Assembly (NCBI GenBank): GCA_944336335.1
Contig: CALVLC010000013.1
Location: 1 to 38,876 of the forward strand
Length of the DNA: 38,876 bases
From: an uncultured Bacilli bacterium
GTDB lineage: Bacteria; Bacillota_I; Bacilli_A; RFN20; CAG-826
Reading direction: 5' to 3'
Shown here: in pieces, positions 32,083-38,876 of the stretch
Numbering within the stretch: position 1 is the first letter of the stretch
Layout of the letters: each line of letters opens with the position of its first letter
The notes under the pieces: model-generated
The model's database searches: none
What the model was told of the DNA's origin: nothing
The model's input: the letters and a program-made list of their open reading frames with translations, nothing else
Program-made: the position numbers and the translations under genes

Positions 32083-33926
32083 GTGTTGAGGTTAGTGTTG
32101 ATCCACCAAAATTTAAGTATGGTGAAATGATTCGTAAGTTTGGCACCGCAATTAGAGAGTACAAAAAACCAAGTATCATCGCAGTTATTTTTATCGCTTT
32201 AGAAACTCTTTTAGAATGTTTTATTCCTTTTGTTATGGCTAAACTTATCGATACGATGGGTGAATATCAAACAGTTGGCGATTCAAATGGTACGATTTTA
32301 AATACTGTCTTAATTTTTGCTGGAATTCTTATTGTTTTAGCGATGTGTTCATTGGTTTGTGGAATTACGGCTGGTAGATTTTCGGCACAAGCAGCAATAG
32401 GTTTTTCAACAAACATCAGGAGAGATTTATTTAATAAGATTACTAGTTTTTCTTTTAATAATATTGATAAGTTCAGTGTTTCTTCACTTGTTACTCGTCA
32501 AACAACTGATGTTTTCTATATTCAAATGTCCTATATGATGTGCATTAGAATTGCTTTAAGAGCTCCTTTAATGCTTATTTTTTCAATTGTTATGGCAGTT
32601 ATTCAAACTCCACAAATTAGCTGGGTTTATGCAATTACTGTTCCAATTCTTGCAATTGCTTTAGTTGCGATTATTTGGGTAGTTATGCCAATCTTCATTA
32701 AAGTTTTCAAAAAATATGATGCTTTAAATGAATCTATTGAAGAAAATGTTCGTGGAATCAGAGTTGTTAAAACATATGCTCGTGAAGAATACGAAAAAGA
32801 TAAATTTAAAGAAAGAAGTGCAGATATTAGAGATGGTTTTACTAAAGCTGAAAGAATTATGGCTTTAACAAACCCAGCTATGATGGCTTGCATGTATATC
32901 TCAATGGCTTTATTAATCTTTATTGGATCTTGGGCAATTATTAACGGAATTGAACTTAATGAAAAAGGAAAAGCCGTTTTTACTTATATGACTATTGGTC
33001 AATTATCTTCTTTAATTACTTATGGTGCTCAAATTCTTTCAAGTTTAATGATGATTTCTATGGTCTTCGTTATGATTTCTATGTCAACTGCTTCTATGCG
33101 AAGAGTTTATGAAGTTATGACTGAAGTACCTACAATTAAAAATCCTAAAAATCCACTTAAAGTTGTTGAGGATGGTTCAATTGTCTTTAAAGATGTTAAC
33201 TTCAAGTATAAAGAAAATGCTAAAAAATACGCTTTAAGTAATATTAATTTAGATATTAAGAGTGGCGAAATGGTTGGTATTGTTGGTGGAACAGGTTCCT
33301 CAAAATCAACTTTAGTTAACTTAATTTCAAGATTTTACGATACAACCACTGGTGAAGTTATTATTGGTGGAAAAAATGTTAAAGATTATGATCTTGAAAC
33401 ATTAAGAAATAACGTTTCAATGGTTCTCCAAAAGAATATTTTATTTAGTGGAACTATTAAAGAAAACCTTAAATGGGGTAATAAAGATGCTAGCGATGAA
33501 GAAATTGTTGAAGCATGTAAAATTTCTCAAGCTGACCCATTTGTTCAAACCTTCCCTAAAAAATATGATACATATATTGAACAAGGCGGAACAAACGTTA
33601 GTGGTGGTCAAAAGCAAAGACTTTGTATCGCTCGTGCAATTTTAAAGAAACCAAAAATCTTAATTCTTGACGACTCAACAAGTGCTGTTGATACAAAAAC
33701 AGACGCTTTTATTAGAAAAGGTTTAAGAGAAACTTTACCTGATGTTACAAAAATCATTATTGCTCAAAGAGTTTCTTCTGTCCAAGATGCTGATTTAATT
33801 ATCGTTATGGATAATGGAACTATCAATGGCATTGGAACTCATGAAGAACTCTTAAAGACCAATAAGATTTATAAAGAAATCTACGATATGCAAAACAAGA
33901 TCGGAGGAGGTGCTCAAAATGCTTAA
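32079..33926 (+). CDS. ABC exporter half-transporter A (degenerate ATPase site)
   Basis: A 615-residue fusion of a six-helix exporter membrane domain (about 30-335) and an ATPase domain. The membrane part carries SSLVTRQTTDVFYIQ and VRGIRVVKTYAREEYE, typical of BmrCD/TM287-288-type exporters. The ATPase has Walker A GGTGSSKST near 408, Q-loop VLQKNILFSGT, signature VSGGQKQRLC and Walker B ILILDDSTSAVD. The Asp in place of the catalytic Glu after Walker B, and RV in place of the usual HR at the H-loop (IAQRVSS), mark the degenerate site of a heterodimer. Its gene overlaps the next by 8 nt. Confidence 0.93.
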   Translation: MSVEVSVDPPKFKYGEMIRKFGTAIREYKKPSIIAVIFIALETLLECFIPFVMAKLIDTMGEYQTVGDSNGTILNTVLIFAGILIVLAMCSLVCGITAGRFSAQAAIGFSTNIRRDLFNKITSFSFNNIDKFSVSSLVTRQTTDVFYIQMSYMMCIRIALRAPLMLIFSIVMAVIQTPQISWVYAITVPILAIALVAIIWVVMPIFIKVFKKYDALNESIEENVRGIRVVKTYAREEYEKDKFKERSADIRDGFTKAERIMALTNPAMMACMYISMALLIFIGSWAIINGIELNEKGKAVFTYMTIGQLSSLITYGAQILSSLMMISMVFVMISMSTASMRRVYEVMTEVPTIKNPKNPLKVVEDGSIVFKDVNFKYKENAKKYALSNINLDIKSGEMVGIVGGTGSSKSTLVNLISRFYDTTTGEVIIGGKNVKDYDLETLRNNVSMVLQKNILFSGTIKENLKWGNKDASDEEIVEACKISQADPFVQTFPKKYDTYIEQGGTNVSGGQKQRLCIARAILKKPKILILDDSTSAVDTKTDAFIRKGLRETLPDVTKIIIAQRVSSVQDADLIIVMDNGTINGIGTHEELLKTNKIYKEIYDMQNKIGGGAQNA

Positions 33927-35841
33927 GAACAAGAACCTTCCACCAATTCTTAGAATTGTTTTCGGTTATATTTCATTACATAAAGTTGCTTTCATTAGTG
34001 CTTTAGTATGTGTTTTATTTACAGCTTTTGGTAACATAGCTGCTCCATTAGTTTTGCAAAATGTCACAAATTTAATTACTGAAACAGTAGAACACATCAA
34101 TCAAACTGGTAATATTGGAGACAAATTACATTTCTGGAATGAAATTGTCTTCAATGGTTGTTTGCTTATTGGATCTTATGTAATTTCGGTTGTTGCTGGA
34201 CTTACATATTCTCAAATTAATGCTGTTGCTGGTCAAAAATATATGGATGATCTTAGAAGAGCTTTATTTGGTCACATGCAAGATTTACCAGTTAAATATT
34301 TTGACCGTAATGATAAAGGCGATATCATGTCGGTTTACTTAAACGATGTTGATACAATTAGACAACTTATCATTAACTCAATTAGTGAAGTTGAATTCTT
34401 CATTTGTACCTTCGTTTCAGTCATGACCATGATGATTATGTTTAGCGTTTGGCTTTGCTTAATTACAGTTGCTGCTGGTGTTGCTATGGTTATTGCAACT
34501 CGTCATATTGGCGGACACTCTTCAAGAAACTTCCTCATTCAACAAACAAACATTGGTCGACAAGAAGGTTATGTTGAAGAAATGATGAATGGATTAAAAG
34601 TCATTAAATCTTTCTGTCATGAAAGAGAAGCAATTGCTGGATATAAGGAAATTACAGAAATATTCCGCAAAACCGGTACTAAAGCTAACAGTTATGCAAA
34701 TATTTTAATGCCTGTTCTTGGAAATATTGGCAATATCTTATATGTTGTTGTTGCAGTTGTTGGCACTTTATTCTTTATTTATGATGTTCCTAATTTATCA
34801 GGAATGGCTGGTTTATCACCATTCTCAATTGCAATTATTGTTTCGTTCCTTCCAATCGTAAGACAATTTACAAACTCTGCAGCTCAAATGGCTAACCAAG
34901 TTAATACAATTGCTCTTGCAAATGCTGGTAGTAAACGTATTACAGATCTTCTTGATGAAGAGCCAGAAAAAGATGAAGGTTATGTTACTCTTGTTAGAGG
35001 CCGTTACGATTTAAACGGAAATATTGTTGAATGTAGTGAAAAAGAAGCCACATTATGGGCTTGGAAACATCCTCACACAGCAGATGGAAGTGTTACTTAT
35101 ACTTTACTTCAAGGTGATATGAGAATGTTTGATGTTGATTTTGGTTATAACCAAGATAAGATTGTTCTTCATAACATCACACTTTATGCTAAACCTGGTC
35201 AAAAAGTTGCTTTCGTTGGTGCAACTGGTGCTGGTAAAACAACAATTACAAACCTATTAAATAGATTTTATGACATTGCTGATGGAAAAATTAGATATGA
35301 TGGAATCAACATTAATAAGATAAGAAAGAAAGATTTAAGAAGATCTTTAGGTATGGTTTTACAAGATACGAACTTATTTAGTGGAACCATCATGGATAAC
35401 ATTCGTTATGGTAAACTTGATGCAACTGATGAAGAATGTATTGCTGCTGCAAAACTTGCAAATGCCGATAGCTTCATTACACGTTTGCCTCAAGGTTATG
35501 ATACCTATTTAACTAACGATGGTGGGAACTTATCTCAAGGCCAAAGACAACTTCTTTCAATCGCTAGAGCTGCTGTTGCAAATGCTCCTGTTATGATTCT
35601 TGATGAAGCAACTTCATCTATTGATACACGTACAGAAGCTATTGTTACAGCTGGTATGGATAACTTAATGAAAGGCAGAACTGTCTTTGTTATCGCTCAT
35701 AGACTTTCGACAATTCAAAATAGTGATGTCATCATGGTTTTAGATCATGGCCGAATTATTGAAAGAGGCAGTCATGATGATTTAATCAAACTTAAAGGCG
35801 TCTACTATCAACTTTATACAGGTGCATTTGAGTTAGAGTAA
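33919..35841 (+). CDS. ABC exporter half-transporter B (active ATPase site)
   Basis: A 640-residue partner of the previous protein. It has a six-helix membrane domain (about 10-325) with LPVKYFDRNDKGDIMSVYLN and MMNGLKVIKSFCHERE. A short extra segment then links to the ATPase domain (about 345-405, containing YVTLVRGRYD and LWAWKHPHTADGS), seen in many Firmicutes members. The ATPase has Walker A GATGAGKTT near 434, signature LSQGQRQLLS, Walker B VMILDEATSSID with the catalytic Glu and H-loop IAHRLSTI. The ATG at 33919 is preferred over a GTG at 33910 because GGAGGAGG lies directly upstream at proper spacing. Exported substrate unknown. Confidence 0.93.
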   Translation: MLKNKNLPPILRIVFGYISLHKVAFISALVCVLFTAFGNIAAPLVLQNVTNLITETVEHINQTGNIGDKLHFWNEIVFNGCLLIGSYVISVVAGLTYSQINAVAGQKYMDDLRRALFGHMQDLPVKYFDRNDKGDIMSVYLNDVDTIRQLIINSISEVEFFICTFVSVMTMMIMFSVWLCLITVAAGVAMVIATRHIGGHSSRNFLIQQTNIGRQEGYVEEMMNGLKVIKSFCHEREAIAGYKEITEIFRKTGTKANSYANILMPVLGNIGNILYVVVAVVGTLFFIYDVPNLSGMAGLSPFSIAIIVSFLPIVRQFTNSAAQMANQVNTIALANAGSKRITDLLDEEPEKDEGYVTLVRGRYDLNGNIVECSEKEATLWAWKHPHTADGSVTYTLLQGDMRMFDVDFGYNQDKIVLHNITLYAKPGQKVAFVGATGAGKTTITNLLNRFYDIADGKIRYDGININKIRKKDLRRSLGMVLQDTNLFSGTIMDNIRYGKLDATDEECIAAAKLANADSFITRLPQGYDTYLTNDGGNLSQGQRQLLSIARAAVANAPVMILDEATSSIDTRTEAIVTAGMDNLMKGRTVFVIAHRLSTIQNSDVIMVLDHGRIIERGSHDDLIKLKGVYYQLYTGAFELE

Positions 35842-35865
35842 TCATCAAAAACTAAAATAATTATT

Positions 35866-35897
35866 AAGAGAGTTTCTTCAATGAAGCTCTCTTTTTT
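35866..35897 (+). terminator. Terminator of the MarR/exporter operon
   Basis: AAGAGAG (35866-35872) pairs with CTCTCTT (35887-35893), with an inner CTTC-AAT-GAAG hairpin, and a six-T run ends at 35897. Confidence 0.85.
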
Positions 35898-35909
35898 ATT
35901 ATAGAGATG

Positions 35910-36070
35910 AAAACTCGCTAGGAAGAATGTACACCTATAAGCAAAAACTCCCTTGGAAAAGTGTAATATATAAGTAAAAACTCCATTGGAAAAATGTAAT
36001 ATAAATGTAAAAACTCGCTAGGAAAAGTGTAAAATCTTGTTTAAAACTCCCTTGGAAAAGTGTAATATAA
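35910..36070 (+). repeat. Five 33-34 bp tandem repeats before an AAA/DUF4143 gene
   Basis: Five units start at 35910, 35944, 35977, 36010 and 36043 (spacing 34, 33, 33, 33). Each opens with AAAACTC, then (G/C)(C)(T)(A/T)GG or CATTGG, then AA(A/G)A(A/G)TGTA, followed by about 11 less conserved AT-rich bases (often ATATAA). Units 2 and 5 share CCCTTGGAAAAGTGTAATAT exactly, and units 1 and 4 share the GCTAGG variant, so two subtypes alternate irregularly. The array ends about 38 bp before the ATPase ATG. No promoter is obvious within it. It could be a multi-site operator or an iteron-like array. Confidence 0.85.
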
Positions 36071-36107
36071 TAAAAATTAATTTATTAAAATTTATCTAGG
36101 TGACAGA

Positions 36108-37454
36108 ATGCTAAAAAGAAAAATAACTGAAGAATTAATTAAATGGAAAACTAACGATAAAGTTAAGAAGAAAGCTTTGCTCATTAAAGGCCTTAGACAA
36201 ATAGGTAAAACTTTTATTGTTCGAGATTTCGCTCATAAATATTATAAAAATGAAATTTATATTGATTTTAAGAAGAATACCGAGTTAAAAAAAGTATTTG
36301 ATGGTGATTTCGATATCGATCGAATTATGATGGATTTATCAGCTAAAATTCCGGGCATTAGATTTAGTCCAAAAGAAACGGTTATTATTTTAGATGAAAT
36401 TCAAGAATGTGCAAATGCTAGAATGTCTATCAAATATTTTGTAGAAGATGGGCGATATGATGTTATTGCAACTGGATCTTTACTTGGAGTTCGCGGTTAT
36501 AATAAGAAAAAGGGTAAAGGAGTTCCAACAGGCTCTGAGCACATTATTTACATGAATCCATTAGATTTTGAAGAATTTTTATGGGCTAAAGGTGTGAGTG
36601 ATGCTGTTATCGATTACTTGAAAGAATGTTTTCAAAAAAGAAAGCCAGTGTCTCAAACTGTTCATGAATCTATGCTTAGATATTTTAAAGAATATATATG
36701 TGTTGGTGGTCTGCCAGAAGCTGTTAATGTATTTCTAAATACTGGAAATCTTGACCTTGTATATGAAGAACAACAGGATATTCTTGAGGAATATAAAGAC
36801 GATTTTGGAAAGCATCTTAACTCAGAGGAAAATGAAGAAATTGATAGAATTTTGTTAGCAAAAATTCTTGAAGTTTTCAATTCTATTCCAAGTCAATTAG
36901 CAAAAGAAAATAAAAAATTCCAATACAGCAAAATTAAAAAAAGTGCTCGTGCTTCGGAATATGAGAAGGCCATTCAATGGTTAGTTGATGCAGGTATTGT
37001 TTCAAAATGCTTTAATTTGACTAATCTTGATGCACCTTTAGAAGGAAATAAGATTAGTGAATGTTTTAAACTCTATATGAGAGATAGTGGTCTTTTTATT
37101 GCCATGCTTGATAAAGGCACGTCTGGTCAAGTTCTTTCTGGTAATTTAGGCATTTATAAAGGTGCAATTTTTGAAAATATAGTTGCTGATTATTTTTCGA
37201 AGATGAATAGAAAATTATATTATTTTCAGAAAGAATCAGGTTTAGAAATTGATTTTGTGACTACATATAAAGGAGAAGTAAACCTAGTTGAAGTTAAAGC
37301 GAAAACTGGTAATACTAAATCAGCTAATACTATTTTAAGTAATTATTCTTTGTATAAAGTTAAAAAATGTATCAAAATCGGCGAATATAATATTGGAGAA
37401 ACAGAAGATAAACTTACAATTCCATATTATCTCGTATTTCTTTTAAAAGAATAA
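36108..37454 (+). CDS. AAA ATPase with DUF4143 (archaeal-type AAA_14 family)
   Basis: A 448-residue protein with an N-terminal P-loop ATPase: Walker A KGLRQIGKTFI (27-37, Lys34), Walker B VIILDEIQECANA with Asp96/Glu97, sensor-like VIATGSLLG and the NPLDFEEFLWAKG motif of the family. The C-terminal DUF4143 part ends in GLEIDFV....VNLVEVKAKTG (about 386-408), which has the D-x(n)-E-x-K pattern of the PD-(D/E)XK nuclease fold. The family is abundant and often multicopy in anaerobes and archaea, and its role is unknown. It stands alone behind a tandem repeat array, with AGGTGA as weak ribosome binding site. Confidence 0.88.
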   Translation: MLKRKITEELIKWKTNDKVKKKALLIKGLRQIGKTFIVRDFAHKYYKNEIYIDFKKNTELKKVFDGDFDIDRIMMDLSAKIPGIRFSPKETVIILDEIQECANARMSIKYFVEDGRYDVIATGSLLGVRGYNKKKGKGVPTGSEHIIYMNPLDFEEFLWAKGVSDAVIDYLKECFQKRKPVSQTVHESMLRYFKEYICVGGLPEAVNVFLNTGNLDLVYEEQQDILEEYKDDFGKHLNSEENEEIDRILLAKILEVFNSIPSQLAKENKKFQYSKIKKSARASEYEKAIQWLVDAGIVSKCFNLTNLDAPLEGNKISECFKLYMRDSGLFIAMLDKGTSGQVLSGNLGIYKGAIFENIVADYFSKMNRKLYYFQKESGLEIDFVTTYKGEVNLVEVKAKTGNTKSANTILSNYSLYKVKKCIKIGEYNIGETEDKLTIPYYLVFLLKE

Positions 37455-37466
37455 CTTTAACAATAG

Positions 37467-37494
37467 AAAAAAAGGGACTTCGTGAGAAAGTCCC
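37467..37494 (-). terminator. Terminator of the PfkB-family kinase gene
   Basis: GGGACTT (37474-37480) and AAGTCCC (37488-37494) form a perfect stem. On the minus strand it is followed by seven T (complement of 37467-37473). It lies between the convergent ATPase and kinase genes. Confidence 0.88.
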
Positions 37495-37524
37495 TGAATT
37501 ATTTAAAATCAATGAAAAACTCGA

Positions 37525-38472
37525 TTAAAATTCTTTAATTTTATATACGTCAAAGTCAATGTCTTTGGCTTTTTCTTTAACTTCTTTTTGAGTTAAGAAA
37601 CCATTGCTTCCACCAGCTTCGCCAATCTTATATGAAGTAAAGACTTCACTAAGTTCGAGAGCTTCAAGACTATCAACATTTCTTAAATAGAAGTGGATAA
37701 AGGCACTAAATAAAGCATCACGGCTACCGACTGTATTAACAATTTCTCTTAAAGTAATTGCATCGATATGATAGATTATGTGTTTTTTAGCATCTAAAAT
37801 CATTGCGCCTTCTCTTCCTTCGCCTAAAACAATAATTTCATTATGATATTTTTCATATATTGAGATAAGGAAGTCTTCGTAATTGATTCTATCTAAGCCT
37901 TTCTTAGATAAAAATAAAATGTCGCTACCTGCCATAAAGTCAGCATTATAATCATCATTAATTGTGCCGATAATATGAACGTCAGTGGCGACTTTTTTGC
38001 CAAGTTCTTTAGCTTTTTTAAGAAGTGGTCTATTGAAGTTTGAATTGGTTAAAACAACAATATCTGCTTTAGCAAGTTTTTCTTCTTCCTCTTTGCTTAC
38101 TTCATTACTAATTTCTTGGATTTCTTTAAGATCCATGTAAGTTTTAACATTATTATCTCTGTCAACTAAAGAAACGGAATTTGGTGTAGTTTCTAAAGAA
38201 TCTTTCATAAGTGAAGTATCGATTTTTAATTTTTTAATTTGATCGATGACAACATCACCTAATAAGTCTTTGCCAACGTGACCCGAGAGAATGACTTCGT
38301 TACCACCAAGTGTTTTTAATGCTTTTGCAACATTATAAGCTTGACCAGAAATACCGCTATTCACACCAAAGAATGGGTATTCGATTGGACAATAGAAAAT
38401 AGGGAATGAGTCAACATCAATGATGGTTTCGAAATTGACAACCCCTGAAACATAAATTATTTTGTTTTTCAT
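37525..38472 (-). CDS. PfkB-family carbohydrate/nucleoside kinase
   Basis: A 315-residue ribokinase-fold kinase that should phosphorylate a sugar or nucleoside. Visible parts are IIYVSGVVNFETIIDVD, the substrate-side GVNSGISGQAYNVAKALKTLGG (two Gly motif), GHVGKDLLGD, and the C-terminal NTVGSRDALFSAFIHFY with the putative catalytic base Asp252. The usual anion-hole motif GAGD is here GSRD (249-252), so activity may be altered. The ATG at 38472 is preferred over upstream in-frame ATGs because the family fold starts there and AAAGGAGA lies 11-12 nt upstream. It diverges from a gene outside the window. Substrate unknown. Confidence 0.85.
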   Translation of the reverse strand: MKNKIIYVSGVVNFETIIDVDSFPIFYCPIEYPFFGVNSGISGQAYNVAKALKTLGGNEVILSGHVGKDLLGDVVIDQIKKLKIDTSLMKDSLETTPNSVSLVDRDNNVKTYMDLKEIQEISNEVSKEEEEKLAKADIVVLTNSNFNRPLLKKAKELGKKVATDVHIIGTINDDYNADFMAGSDILFLSKKGLDRINYEDFLISIYEKYHNEIIVLGEGREGAMILDAKKHIIYHIDAITLREIVNTVGSRDALFSAFIHFYLRNVDSLEALELSEVFTSYKIGEAGGSNGFLTQKEVKEKAKDIDFDVYKIKEF

Positions 38473-38497
38473 TATAGTTTTTGTCTCCTTTAAAGAT

Positions 38498-38503
38498 ATT
38501 ATA
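38498..38503 (-). promoter_or_regulatory. -10 element of the PfkB-family kinase gene
   Basis: A perfect TATAAT on the minus strand lies 8 nt upstream of the ribosome binding site (38484-38490). The candidate -35, TGTTAA at 38525-38520, is poor. Confidence 0.5.
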
Positions 38504-38634
38504 TTATGAGTTCGAAAAATTAACATCAAAAATTAATCAAGAAGTGATAAAAAAATGAAGTTGCTATATCTTTATATAGAACAAAAATTAAATCAAAATT
38601 TTTAATACTTTCGAATTTTTATTTGAAACGTAAT

Positions 38635-38804
38635 ATTTCGTAAATATCTAGGTCCTAAATTGGTTTTCTTTCTAATCTAAATTTACGAAATTTTACGTTT
38701 TGCAAAGTAAAACGAAAGTAAAATTTACTATATTTTTATCTATTTTGATACTATTGCAGAAGCTTAACTAAAAAAATTTTCGTTTTTATTAAAATTTCGT
38801 AAAT
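38635..38804. promoter_or_regulatory. Cluster of ATTTCGTAAAT operator-like motifs
   Basis: The 11-mer ATTTCGTAAAT occurs at 38635-38645 and 38794-38804 and, inverted, at 38681-38691. Between them AAATTTTACGTTTT (38687-38700) and a near-inverse AAAACGAAAGTAAAATTT (38709-38726) form an imperfect palindrome. The cluster sits upstream of the consensus promoter at 38812. No gene is visible in 38473-38876. Confidence 0.55.
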
Positions 38805-38811
38805 TTAGGTA

Positions 38812-38840
38812 TTGACAGATATATATGACAATGGTATAAA
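38812..38840 (+). promoter_or_regulatory. Consensus promoter reading out of the window
   Basis: TTGACA (38812-38817), a 17-bp spacer and TATAAA (38835-38840) form a near-perfect promoter. A GAAGGAG sequence follows at 38848-38854. The regulated gene starts beyond the window. Confidence 0.8.
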
Positions 38841-38852
38841 TTAAACAGAAGG

Positions 38853-38876
38853 AGATATTAGGAACACTTAATATCT
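38853..38876 (+). promoter_or_regulatory. Hairpin at the start of the outgoing transcript
   Basis: AGATATTA (38853-38860) and TAATATCT (38869-38876) are perfect arms around GGAACACT. The 5' arm overlaps the GGAG ribosome-binding-like sequence, so the fold could limit access to it. The stem may extend past the window end. Confidence 0.5.

Noticed and set aside
35910-36070. CRISPR array
   Set aside because: The units follow each other at 33-34 bp with only about 11 variable AT-rich bases between cores. There are no unique spacers of about 30 bp and no cas genes.
35944-36070. Coding sequence made of the tandem repeats (reads as KTPLEKCNI units on the plus strand)
   Set aside because: Stops interrupt the frame in units 2 and 4, spacing includes one 34-bp step, and there is no start with a ribosome binding site.
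38473-38529. Longer PfkB kinase starting upstream of 38472
   Set aside because: The extra codons overlap the TATAAT and the ribosome binding site and are not part of the kinase fold.

Overview
The window is AT-rich, densely packed DNA from a low-GC, probably anaerobic Firmicutes/Bacilli-type bacterium. It could come from the uncultured gut Bacilli, Erysipelotrichia or Acholeplasma-like lineages; this is inferred from gene content and base composition, not from a marker gene. Pyruvate:ferredoxin oxidoreductase points to anaerobic pyruvate metabolism. Ribosome binding sites are mostly AGGAGG-like. Tryptophan is read from TGG, and TGA is a true stop (the MarR gene ends in an ATGA overlap), so the mycoplasma code is not used. 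No rRNA, tRNA, CRISPR array or insertion sequence was seen.

Left part (1-12.1 kb): the start of an unknown minus-strand gene with an operator-like inverted repeat; nifJ; a DUF362 protein; exonuclease III coupled to the NAD(P)HX repair enzyme; a surface-anchored endonuclease I-type nuclease; and a P-type cation ATPase preceded by a yybP-ykoY (Mn2+) riboswitch, which suggests that the pump exports Mn2+.

Middle (12.1-26 kb): a frameshifted Imm5-type immunity gene, a 45-codon small gene with a near-consensus promoter, an esterase-like hydrolase after a UmuC-type Y-family polymerase, a membrane glycosyltransferase with a lipase-like hydrolase, and a purine module. The purine module is a guanine-class riboswitch, a BMP/PnrA lipoprotein, a double ABC ATPase, two permeases and then PRPP synthetase. 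This fits nucleoside uptake and salvage controlled by guanine. An ABC-F ATPase follows.

Right part (26-38.9 kb): a fucose-isomerase-fold protein diverges from an operon encoding an old-yellow-enzyme/dienoyl-reductase-like flavoprotein and both subunits of an aconitase X (AcnX) enzyme, a possible uncharacterised catabolic pathway. Next is a MarR-controlled heterodimeric ABC exporter with an 18-bp palindromic operator and a perfect cre-like site inside a long inverted repeat. Then come five 33-34 bp tandem repeats in front of an AAA/DUF4143 ATPase, a PfkB-family kinase with an unusual GSRD motif, and a palindrome-rich region ending in a consensus promoter that reads out of the window.

The most interesting unexplained signals are a recurring intergenic element (WTTTGCAnnGTTTTTg) placed 24-25 nt before -10-like hexamers at five sites, the tandem repeats before the DUF4143 ATPase, the AcnX/flavoprotein cluster, the small gene at 12.7 kb, and two overlapping RNA hairpins between the nucleoside-binding lipoprotein and its ATPase.
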